A stretch of DNA of 64,000 nt from Pezizomycotina sp. ARF18 (lineage: Eukaryota; Ascomycota). Made by a program: the position numbers and the translations under genes. This document shows, piece by piece, positions 12,210 to 21,606 of the stretch. The DNA lies in assembly GCA_002224055.1 (NCBI GenBank), contig AZLU01000018.1, positions 215,147-279,146 of the forward strand. Direction: 5' to 3'. Under the pieces are notes generated by a model. It made no database searches. It was given only the letters and a program-made list of their open reading frames with translations, and was not told the DNA's origin. The number at the start of each line of letters is the position of its first letter. The stretch's first letter is position 1.

Positions 12210-13668
12210 TTAAACATGAGTCGGGTTAGTATGAGTCACCGTCATATACGAGAGAGAACTGAGGTTAAATTCGTCGAAGCTCATATCTGAAGCACCTGCT
12301 CGAAAGTCGAAGAGACTGTCTTCTTCAAAATCCAATTGATTGTTTTGGATGTTGGAAAGATCCCACTGCGGAGTGATAGGCGTCAGTAAATTTGTATCGG
12401 CTGCTGCGAAATCGGCATTTTGTGAACCTGATTCTTCTGAATCGTTCTTTGGTGAATTGGAGTCGTCTACTCGAAGTAGGTCCAGTTTCATTAGTTTTTC
12501 ACCCGAGTCGAGATATATTTTCAAAGCTGCGTTTAGATCAAGTTGGTTGGTAATGGTGAGGGTTCCTTCCTCTCGCGACTTGTAAAGGAACCCACGGAAG
12601 CCTTGCGATTTCATTAATGGCCCGTAGTTTTTGGTTGGCGAGAAAGTCGAGGATGGTCTCCCAGTTACGAACATCATCCTCGGTTAGCTTCAAAGTTCGT
12701 TGTAGGATTAGCTTTCCGTTATAAGTCGACGGCGAATGTAGATTTCTACAAGCGAACCTGACATATTTAGGTTGTTGTTCCCGAGGCAGGTGTGGCCTGA
12801 AATGATGGGCTTGAGATGTCATCCGCTCCCAGCTGGGGTAATTCTGACGGAGGGAATGGCTCATTCTCATGGATCTGTCTCCGCGAGCCAAAGAAGTAAT
12901 ATTAATAGGGTTCTCCATAGAGCTATCTAATCTCGCAGAAGGCGTTAATTCAACGCCCGGCCTACAGGAAGCATTTTCGTCTGGCGATGGAAGATTGATA
13001 TGAAAGGTGCCGAAATATTGGATACTAGGTAATGTTAATCTTCGCTATATCATATAGGCCTTGCCATAATTCTGGCGAGTAGTTCATATTTACCTTGTCC
13101 TGGTCGAGGAGTTCCGCCGTTGTATATGTTCACCGGCGGCCGTGAAAACTGGCTTAAACTTTCAAGACATCTCTGAAGTACACTGACAGCTTCTGAAATG
13201 CCTTCATCTCCACCCGACGTTAGGGTATCAATGATATATTGAAGAAATGTGAACCTCTCAAATTCACAAAGCCTAGCAATGCTCCTTAGGGTTGGGATCA
13301 AGGCCGGTATATCGCATTTATATTTGAGTAAAGCTGCGAAGTCGAAATCTACATTAGTTTACGATAGCGTTAGCTGTGTATCTTAGAAGTTTTTGATTCT
13401 TAAGTTCAAATGAAAGTAATCCAAGTTGCGAAGATTTAATACTGGCTATTTTCTTTGAATTGGATTCTTTTCGACCCTTATATAATAATAGAGGTCGGGT
13501 CGGACTTGTTTTTACCATGAGGTATGTGGAAGGAATCACCAAGTATTGCGGCCTTTTATGAAATATTTGAAGCTCCTGTTCCATTAATGCTTTATCATTG
13601 ATAAGTTGACGCCATGACGCTGTGATTGCATCCAAATCAATATATAAGCATTTATAGGGGACGAGCAT
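12210..13668 (-). CDS. Unassigned minus-strand exons, possibly the 3' part of the zinc-finger gene
   Basis: Three open segments look coding but are not recognised: 13354-13668, 13050-13301 and 12210-12918 (two overlapping frames that switch near 12600). Readable parts include WRQLINDKALMEQELQIF, FERFTFLQYIIDTLTSGGD, then LKLTEDDVRNWETILDFLA and LNAALKIYLDSGEKLMKLDL, then an acidic Ser/Asn-rich tail with FDFRAGASDMSFDEFNLSS before the stop at 12210. The composition is that of a regulatory or signalling protein with a disordered acidic C-terminus. The segments are collinear with, and on the same strand as, the zinc-finger exon upstream, so they could be later exons of the same gene; a donor-like GTAAGT lies at its end. 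They could equally be a separate gene. Confidence 0.45.
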
Positions 13669-13803
13669 GCAAACGTGGCTCGGCTAAGAGAGGTACAGTA
13701 CATGGAAGGTTTTTTCTGTCGAGGTCTTCTTCCTCTTGTGTCTTTCAAGGGTGTTTCTTTTTTTTATGCTTTCTCGATTGTTATTTCCAAGGTTATAAGA
13801 ACA

Positions 13804-14300
13804 TTAACAGTTTAAGAAGATTTTATGGACGTAATTTGGACTTACTTTGGGAAGGGAGCTCTCCTTGCCAATCCGGGTAGATGGTGAGAAAAACCTGGTC
13901 CAACTCATCGCATCTTTAATACCATCCGGAAGTTCCTGCTTATTTCGTTTCTGGACTGGTCTCGAGGAACAGTCATTTTTGCTTCTTTGATGTTCGTTGA
14001 GCTGTCCTTTGTCTCCAAACCATCGGTTACACTTCGTACATTCTTCTTGCCTCCCGTGCTTGCGCTTTAGGTGATCTGATTTCAACTTCTTTAGGTCCGG
14101 CGAATAGTGAAGCGCGCAGCCAATGTGAAGCCATGGTTGACCTTTGAAGTAAGGACACGCCAAGAACGGCTTATCTTCGTCTTCAACGTTCGAAGACGAG
14201 GTGTGTTCCGGCCTTTTCTTTCGCTGTCCATTGCCTTCACGATCTCCGTCTCCGTCCGGGTCATGGTCATCCGCTTTCCGTTTGCCTGAGGACCTTCCGA
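13804..14300 (-). CDS. Fungal C2H2-like zinc-finger protein exon
   Basis: The exon encodes a pattern common in ascomycete proteins of unknown function. It begins with a CPYFKGQPW module with a downstream Cys and H-x4-H (SDHLKRKHG), then CTKCNRWFGDKGQLNEHQ ending in a further Cys, a GIKDAM helix, and in a neighbouring frame a DQVFLTIYPDWQGELP segment. The order CPF/CPY module, C-x2-C...H, then a helix and a (F/Y)P motif before SPY is that of this family, which I know only as predicted DNA- or RNA-binding regulators. Upstream to about 14560 is an acidic, Ser-rich, probably disordered N-terminus (DGSDDDDDTVSSSSS near 14470-14520) whose frame is broken. Start not determined. Confidence 0.65.
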
Positions 14301-14560
14301 GTCTTTTTTGTTCGATTGATTGTGATTACTCTGGTCTGAGGTAATCGTCGGTTCTTCTACAGTGCCACCTTTAGTGTAATGATCTGCTGCACTGGGCGTC
14401 TCTGAGGTCCTCCGAAGGCTATTTAAGAACCGGTTTGCAAATACTCCACCGCAACCTTAGCGGAATTGTACGGTGAGGAACTAGAGCTCACGGTATCGTC
14501 ATCATCATCACTGCCGTCTATGTCGCTAGCATTCAATATCGCTCTTCGTGGCCCGTACTT

Positions 14561-15176
14561 CATAGGTTTCATCGAATTGTCTACCATGTAGTTAGTTGCG
14601 AAGGAGATTGTTGCAATTGATAGCCAAGGTTATACAGCGGAGAATCGACACTGGATTCCTTAGCGTTGGTTAAGTTCATACGGAGCCCGTATTCATCGTC
14701 ATCAGTTTTATAGCCCCTGTCCATGATATCTTTCATTTGAATAACATTCTCGTTGAAATCGAGGTCTTTGGAATATTATCTGGTTAGTGTACTGTGTATA
14801 TATACCGCAAGCATTTTAACGGACTATTTTTATTGCAGGATGAGTATTTTGAGGAAACAGCTGCGAAAAATTGTCATAACTACCGCCATTTTTCCACGTA
14901 CCAGGCAAATTCATCGGCAGAGAACTACAGGGACTTGCGGCACGGGAACTCAGTTTTTGACGAGGACGAGCAAGCTGATCCCCGCCCAACCGTACCGGTC
15001 TTCCACATCGACTCGATCTCCAATGCGCTTGCAAGTGTCGCATGGGGTCACCTTATCCCAGTCGGTTTCGTTTATAAGATCTAAACCTAAGTAAGTGCAC
15101 TATAAAATAATCCTTGAGCACTGCTATATCCAATGACAATGTGTAAAGCGAAAAACAAAAAAAGACTAGCTCAAGG
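14561..15176. other. No assignable gene
   Basis: Overlapping open frames at 14753-15094 (+) and 14816-15043 (-) compete with each other and neither resembles a known family. Confidence 0.4.
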
Positions 15177-15583
15177 TTATGAACGAAGTACCGGATAAAT
15201 TGGCGAAAGAGACGGCATATTCGAATAAGCAGGTTTGATCTGGATTACGAACATGCCTAACCCTGTGTGGCTGCAAGTTACGAAGTAAACCGTGATTTTG
15301 ATGTCGACGTCGAATAGGCGAGTATATATAACGGTTTTGCTGTTCCCGGATTCGAATAAGTATGCCTTCTCTTTCGCCAATTTAAACGTATCATAGCTAG
15401 ATATAGATGAGTAAATGGAGTAATTACGAACCCGTCTTTTCATTCTTCTGCAATAGGAGCATTTCAACGCTCGTACTCGCCATCTTGGGCTTTTACTTCC
15501 TTGTAGATTAAGATCCCGTTCTTCACCTCGCGCATCGGGTTGAGGCTGACAACCTCCTCCACTAGCCTCTTCTGATTTGACAT
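15177..15583 (-). CDS. Short hypothetical ORF, frame broken
   Basis: A minus-strand frame from the ATG at 15583 reads MSNQKRLVEEVVSLNPMREV and continues to a stop after about 38 codons. The alternative frame from 15587 is open to 15177. The first reading has natural amphipathic protein character; the second contains KLAKEKAYLFESG. I do not recognise either. The locus overlaps an odd foldback repeat (15196-15384), so part of the open frame may be repeat-derived. Confidence 0.3.
15196..15384. repeat. Foldback repeat: inverted 24-bp arms with a direct 10-bp core
   Basis: Arm A at 15196-15219 (taaattggcgaaagaga...) and arm A' at 15361-15384 are reverse complements with 23 of 24 matches. Immediately inside them the same 10-mer TTCGAATAAG occurs in direct orientation at 15220-15229 and 15351-15360. 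The order is therefore A-b-spacer(121 bp)-b-A'. A simple hairpin would have b inverted too. Confidence 0.85.
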
Positions 15584-15599
15584 ACATAGTCTATAGTTC

Positions 15600-16559
15600 T
15601 TTGTTTCTAGTCGCGCACAATCGGTGATTGCAATTTAAATATAGTGTTGCGACGCGTTTTTCTTTTTACAAGCTAAGAGAGCTTTGTAATTGCAGTAATA
15701 AATTTCGTGCTAACAGATAGGAGAAAGAGCGCAAGGCTTCAAAACCGGTGCTGCCTGCATTTAAATGCACTGTATCAAGGCGGATTTCAAAAGCAGCTGC
15801 GTCGGTATAATTCAATCGGCTGCTTTTATATTTTCGCCGAGGACAAAATAAGCTGAAACAACAGGGCTACGAAGCAGCCGCATGCACGGTACCTGGATCT
15901 GGTATACTGTGCTCCAGATGATAATTGCTAGCTTACGGGGTAAATTCTGCCAGTAACCAGATTCATATGGATCGGTTATCATGCAGCAAAGCTCACGATA
16001 GGATCCCATGAATGAATTCAATAGTGTCTATTAGTCCACCAGCAACGCAACTGCGTGAGTATGATTTGAGCTATAGGTCTCTAACAAGTCTTTTTGGCGC
16101 AGCTACAACTGACATGCGACTTGTAAACAAACTACATTTAAAGCATGGCATGCAACAGTAGCAGTGATAACTGTATATTGTACGCACAATAAACTGTCAA
16201 ATATTTCCAGGAATACAATATACTAGCAGACTTTGAATGTCCCGTTTTAATAGTAGTTCACAATCACGCTCAATTTTGCATCGGCACCTTATCGGGGGAA
16301 CCTCGACGACCCAAAATGGACCAAGAGGCAAGTACTCCCTATTCATGAAAGATTTATTCGCTGGTCGGTAGGCATGATCCAACTGAAGAACCCAACTTCT
16401 TCCCGTCCAGATATTCGAGGGAGAGCCCTCTATTGAGCTACCAACTAGGACTAGCGATGCTGCCGCAACAATATACGCCAGAATACAATAGCACCGCCAG
16501 CGCCAGTCTCCCCTTACCACAAAAGACTAGGAATCGGTAGCTAAGACAGAGATCAAACG
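15600..16559. other. No assignable gene
   Basis: The minus-strand frames 15812-16021 and 16197-16520 are open but unrecognised. The latter starts with a possible signal or membrane segment (CYCILAYIVAAASLVLVG). Confidence 0.4.
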
Positions 16560-17043
16560 ACTTGTAGTAGTTTCGGTGACCTTTATCGTTATTACCGTTT
16601 GCAGGATTGGGACTGCGATAGCCACGAGGCGCGCAGATGTTGGCGGTCGGTGTCGCGCGGGTTTAGCGACGGTGTCGCCGCGGGTTTAGCGACGTTTATC
16701 AGCACGGGAATTGGGCTGAAATTCGCTTTACCACTGCACCATCGGCGGTTGGTAGCGTTGTGTAACATACATAACCTTCCGCAAGGGTTCCCACGATTGC
16801 GTAGTACTACGTACAAAACTTGTAGTAGTTTCGGTGACCTTTATCGTTATTACCGTTGCAGGATTGGGACTGGGTAGCCACGGGCGCGCAGATGTTGGGG
16901 TCGTGTCGCCGCGGGTTTAGCGACGTTTATCAGACGGGAATGGGCTGAAAATTCGCTTTTACCACTGCATCGGCGGTTGGTAGCGTTGTGTAACATACTA
17001 ACCTTCCGCAAGGGTCCCCACGATTGCGTAGTACTACGTACAA
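16560..17043. repeat. Tandem duplication of an unidentified unit of about 226-258 bp
   Basis: Copy 1 (16560-16817, 258 bp) and copy 2 (16818-17043, 226 bp) are directly adjacent, both starting ACTTGTAGTAGTTTCGGTGA and ending at the palindrome-like GTAGTACTACGTACAA. They differ by scattered small indels, and copy 1 contains an extra internal repeat of the GTGTCGC..GGGTTTAGCGAC motif near 16652-16700. The unit is more G/C- and CpG-rich than its surroundings. It has no homology I recognise. Confidence 0.9.
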
Positions 17044-17821
17044 TATCACATAAAGAATTTTCGATGTTAGTGGCAGTTTTGCCATCGATTGATGGCTCTG
17101 TTCCAAAGGCAAACTGTTTTGTAAGGCAGTAGATACAGGATAATAGAGAGCGCTCTTTCTTGAACCCTCCACTTTTCCTCTTTTACATTAGCCACGTTAG
17201 GTTCTTCATTATTTATACTTGTACTTATTAGATTATAACGGTTTGGGTCAGACATTTGGACCTTATTATTATTCTCGCATTAGCTGAGGCACTGATCGTA
17301 GCTCCAGTCTCCAGACTATAGAGATAATAGGAGCGACAAACTTGTTTCTAGTACAAATATACTAGTCTGAAATCCGCAGTGCAAGGAAGATCGCTAGCGC
17401 TAGCTGACTTACCTGCAAGAGAGATAAAAATTGAGCAATTGCATTGAGGTGATTAACGACTGCTGAAATAAACATCAGAAGCCGCGATGCTTTCCTTATT
17501 TGTTTTTCTTTAATAGCTGATATCTGCACTAAGCGATCCTTGTCGGGGCTGGCGGGAATTTTTTCTTTCGGGAACTTTGGCTGCCACGTACTAAGTGGGG
17601 GAGCGAGGACCGTCCAATGGCAGCTCTGTGATCTTCGCGATCAACGGTATAAGAATGAATTCAGCCGCATCAGAATTCTCCGAAATTTTTTTGATTCCAG
17701 GTCATGCTCACGTTTTAACGCATTTTAGTCGCGCATTTCTATTCCTAACACCTAAGCCTAGAAAGTCCACAATAGCTACAATAGAAAAAGATGCTTCCTT
17801 TCAACCCTTCATCGGCCTAAT
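17044..17821. other. Upstream flank of the murC-like gene
   Basis: No convincing gene. The plus-strand frame 17595-17921 is open but only its last part (17862-17921, [13 protein letters not shown]) is meaningful, and that belongs to the MurC homology. Confidence 0.4.
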
Positions 17822-19160
17822 CACTTCATCGGCATCGGCGGCGGCATGTGCCCCTGCGCCAGCTGATGTAAACCTAGGCTACAAAATCCAAGGCAGCCAA
17901 ATAGCCGACGAACCAACGTAACCTCCTCCGTAACAAGGCATACACAGTTTCGTCGCAACAGCCGAAAACATATCCGGCCAAGCTCATCGTCGCGACCAGC
18001 GCCGTCGTGTAGCGAATCCCGAAGTAATAGCGCGCACGCAGCGGGTTTACGATCGTCCACGCGCGGAAATGCTGAGCGAGCTATGCGGTGGAAGAAGTCT
18101 GTTGCGGTGTCGCGGTGTAATGGGAGAGCAGCACGCGGCGCTGGTCGCTTGTGTACTTGATGGCGTGGGGTTGAACCTAGCGTCGTTAACGGCGGACGTA
18201 ACGGGTTAATGACCGGTTTAGGTTCGGGAAAGATAGCGTGGCTCGTCGTCGAGACGGACGAGAGCGACGGTCGTTCGTAGCATGGCGAAACTCTCTCGCG
18301 GTCGTCGTGACGAATTTGGATTTGGATTATCGGGTTCGTGGCCAACTAAAGAGAGCCTGCGTCGAAGGATTGCTGCATTTATCAGCGCGATACCATTCTA
18401 CGGACTTGCGGTGTATGCATCGACGATCCAGCCATGAAAGAGTTGCTGCAAAAGGTGAACAGGCCGATAATCCGGTACGGCTTCTCCGAGGACGCGGACG
18501 TGCGTATCAGGGACTTGGTACCCGAAATAAAGGCTCCACGTTCTCGGTCGACATTCGCGACCGCGGCAACGGGAGCCTGCTCCGCTCGATAGATCCATGG
18601 CCTACCGTTCTCTTGCGAAATAATGTTTCAGAAGCCACCGCTGCGTTGCATGCTGTCGAGCAGGCGCCAACGATAAGCGATATTAAAAAGGCCTCGGAGG
18701 CTACCAGGCGTCAACCCGCTTCATCGTCCTGGCGAAGTAAGGTGTAACCGTCGTAGATACTTTACGAATCCCGCTCGTCGTCGCGACGACTAAGATGCTA
18801 AGCAAGCTGGCGCCCGCAACGTGATCCCTATATACGATGCTGGCGGCGACGAAGTCTTCGCGTGTACAACAGGATATGCGACATGTTTTGGGCTGCAAAA
18901 CGTCTTTGTGATCGGCATTGTTGGAAAAGTCTGAGCGGTGTGCATACGAGGCGGAAGTAGACGGCGTAAAGAAGACGGTCCCTATAGATGACGACGCGAT
19001 GATGAAGGTGCTGCAAAGCGAAAACCATCGATTTTACACTCGTCAAGATGGACACGCGTGAAGGACTTGCCCGCCTTGATCGGAAGGTAGCAGAACCGGG
19101 TGACTTTGTTGTATATATGGGGAAATGCCAGAGATAGCTCATGGTGTTTTGAGGGAATGA
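17822..19160 (+). CDS. murC: MurC-like UDP-N-acetylmuramate:L-alanine ligase homologue, frame-broken
   Basis: MurC is a bacterial cytoplasmic ATP-dependent ligase that adds L-alanine to UDP-MurNAc. Matches in order, plus strand: HFIGIGG at 17822, [13 protein letters not shown] at 17862-17910, LIVATSAV near 17981-18005, RAEMLSEL near 18064, a P-loop region near 18102-18130, VVETDESDG at 18245-18271, TNLDLDY at 18310-18330, IPFYGLAV at 18390-18413, then a clean run from [14 protein letters not shown] to [10 protein letters not shown] (18416-18505), [14 protein letters not shown] near 18622-18660, [11 protein letters not shown] near 18832-18865 and PGDFVVYMG at 19096-19122, ending in EIAHGVLRE-stop at 19160. 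The length of about 445 codons fits MurC. The canonical GTHGKTTTT nucleotide loop is not readable in any frame, and the DPDHLDHYG-type segment is shortened. From memory the [10 protein letters not shown] and IPFYG style recalls alphaproteobacterial MurC. There are no obvious introns. The frame is interrupted many times, by base-call error, decay or both. Confidence 0.8.
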
Positions 19161-19260
19161 AGAAACTCTTCGTAGAGAAATATATATTCTCAACAATAAT
19201 GACCTGTACTTAGCCTTCTAGATAGACCTCGCTACCGAGCAAGATTACTATATTTTAGAT

Positions 19261-20343
19261 TTATATAATGCTATGGTATCTATTTCTACATGACGATAGT
19301 ATTTCGGGAACAAGATGTACGCAAATGTATTTAAACTTCTGCTGTATCTTTGCGATAGCTCAATATCTGCTCTCCATTTCCCACACGTGGTTCACCAGCA
19401 CCAAGCATGTTCTTATACCCCTACATTCCCCGTCTCTCCTTTCCAACCACAACGCTCGATCAACCACCCGCAGGCACCAACAACTTCTCCTCGTCGCCAT
19501 ATTTCGGCTTTGATATTAAATCTCTATTCCTTTCATCTCGCATATAGCTCTCTCGTAACCGTCGGGTTCTTAAAGAAGCCCGCAATTCGGATCGTAATCG
19601 GTCCGGCAGTTTTACTCTGCCGTATTTCGCTATGGCGTCCGAACGCTTCTTATCGTCGGAACAATGCTCGACTTCAGGTACTCCGTACGTCCCATAATTT
19701 ATTCAGCGTATGGACTCCGCCTTTATGAGCTTCAACGTGATGGAAGTAATGATAAATTCTTCTTGTTCGAGAAAGTACTCTCGCGATATCGAAGCGCTCG
19801 TTTCTTTGAGAACGTATGCGTGACATGTTAATAGTCCACCGTTCGAGCTCGACGAGTACGTCGGAGATTTGCACGCCGTACGCGCCGATTTTGAACTGGA
19901 GCGCGCCGACAGTCCCAGGTTCAGTATGAGGTTTTCTATGCACCGAGGTTATTTGCGATGCTGAACTCGACGAGTGGTTCCAGTTTACGCGCGTGGATGC
20001 GCGATTTCGGCGTGCGTTTCACTCTGAGGGATGCTTATGCCCGGCGGTTCGTTCTTGATGACCACCGTCGAAGGATGGTTGCGTAAAGAGGGCATTGCTG
20101 CCGCCACCGAGGACTATGAATTGATGACAACACCGTCAAGGATGGTTGCGTAAAGAGGGCATTGCTGCCGCCACCGAGACTATGAAGCGGTGCGATTTTA
20201 AAAGTTTGTCCGGATGAGGTTCGTGATATCCTCGATTGAGCGTATGCGGACGAAGTGTTGCGCGGAGGTACTTTGAAGGTGTTGTAGGGTTGAATGTCTA
20301 CATTTCCCTCTACAAGTCTTCAATTGACTTGAAGGAGCGACAT
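19261..20343 (-). CDS. murB: MurB-like UDP-N-acetylenolpyruvoylglucosamine reductase homologue, frame-broken
   Basis: MurB is an FAD enzyme that reduces enolpyruvyl-UDP-GlcNAc to UDP-MurNAc with NADPH. On the minus strand, in order: MSLLQVN at 20343, PYNTFKVPP near 20270-20290, the FAD-binding LGGGSNALFTQP (present twice, see the 66-bp duplication), LVEFSIANNLG near 19955-19985, PGTVGA..IGAYGVQISDVLVELE near 19845-19920, RYRESTFS then EEFIITSITLKL near 19725-19775, GFFKNPTV near 19560-19585, VPAGWLIE and GWKGETGNVGV near 19430-19475, VLVNH near 19390 and IQQKFKYI near 19325-19345, with a stop at 19261. Order and length (about 360 codons including the duplication) match type I MurB. The proton-donating Ser expected in NAGSFFKNP is absent in the raw reading (IAGFFKNP). 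The gene is convergent with murC, about 100 bp away. Frame shifts are frequent. Confidence 0.82.
20055..20186. repeat. 66-bp in-frame tandem duplication inside murB
   Basis: Copies at 20055-20120 and 20121-20186 are head to tail, each 66 bp (22 codons), starting TTGATGAC and ending GACTATGAA, with only a few differences. On the coding strand each copy carries the glycine-rich FAD loop LGGGSNALFTQP. Confidence 0.92.
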
Positions 20344-21606
20344 GGAAGAAATTTACGAGTCCAATACATATCTGCTCTGCTCGAATATATTGGGAATTGC
20401 GGCATGAATTTTTTGAATTTCTTTTTCGATATATATTGTTTATTTTTTATTATTTATTTTATTTTTTATTTTATTTTATTTATTTTATTTTCGCTCAATA
20501 CAAATTATAACCCCCCTTCTAAATCCAGATGAATAGAAACTTCACTCTTCCTTTTCATTATTCACGAGCTCTTCTGCTCGATAACCTCGAATTAAGGCGT
20601 TAATGCTACTCGCCTGTAAATCAGCGAAGACTCCTCTCATGAATATTATATATATATATTTTCCTTTCAACCTCTCCATCAGGTGCATGAAAAATTCGTA
20701 CTTGTCAGTGCCTGTTCCTGTTTTTTTCTTCCCCACCAGTACCTAGCCCACAGCATCCATCATCTCGGCGTTTTGTACTACATTTGGTAGGCGAGGTGAT
20801 CTTCGCGGATTTCCTCATTGAATCGCTCTTTCAATTCCTCTGGTTGAAATTGGGTACGCAGTACGCAGGTTGACATGGATTCATTCAGCACAAACATAAT
20901 GACAAGCTGAGGACGCGACGAAAAGCTGCGCATCGGAACATGAACTGGGAATGCTTAAAATGCAATTTGACTTGCAAGCGACAACCGAATGCGAGACGAC
21001 AAAAAAATGACAAGCAGGTTTCCATGCGGAACGTACGGGAAAATGGAAGCAGATTCTCACCCTATAACAGCAATTGGGGGATAGACTTTTTTCTTTTGCT
21101 AACCCTGGGCGACTTCTGCAGGTTGACGTTCATGGTGTCCACAAAATCGGATATTTGCTTTGGAATTATTCTCGTTTGGCCTTTTTGAACACTCACTAGG
21201 CCGTTTTTGACGCAGGATCACTGCAAGCTGAATCGATGATCCACTCAAACTCTAGGCGGGGACATCGATTGATCTTTGCCAGCGACCAACCCGTTTTCTT
21301 TCACTGGCATTCAGGATCGCCGCTTATGAATTTTAAATGGCGAGTATGACAGAGGAAGAGAAAAGGAAAGCATTGAGGATAGCGCAGATTAGATTGCATC
21401 AACCACCCCAATGGTAAAGCTTTTCGAATGATGTGGATCTTGCGTCGCTAATATATTTTCCTTTCCTTGCATTGAAGAATACATATTCTGCATGATTTTT
21501 TCGTGTTTGAAGCAAAAAAGAGTCCTGATGCAATTGTGCGGAATATCAAACTTCCTGAATTATTTTTTTCTTATTCTTCACGAAATCCCTATTTCAAAAT
21601 TGCGCA
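20344..21606. other. Spacer between murB and murA with unassigned minus-strand coding signal
   Basis: Contains an A/T-rich block (20430-20510) and minus-strand open pieces. The best is 20542-20736, reading KYEFFMHLMERLKG and RGVFADLQASSINALIRGY, in one frame with an upstream NVVQNAEMMDAVG piece (about 20740-20780) apart from a single stop. A PEELKERFNEEIREDH piece lies near 20800-20850. These look like a decayed or indel-broken gene of about 100-250 codons that I cannot name. Confidence 0.4.

Noticed and set aside
16560-17043. tRNA-derived SINE
   Set aside because: An A-box-like GGTGCAGTGGTAAAGCG occurs on the minus strand, but no B box lies at a proper distance and there is no poly(A) or target-site duplication.
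17821-18345. 174-codon minus-strand ORF opposite murC
   Set aside because: The plus strand carries ordered MurC motifs; the minus reading is an Arg/Pro/His-rich shadow.
18828-19196. 122-codon minus-strand ORF near the murC end
   Set aside because: Plus strand matches the MurC C-terminus (GDFVVYMG); minus frame has no family.
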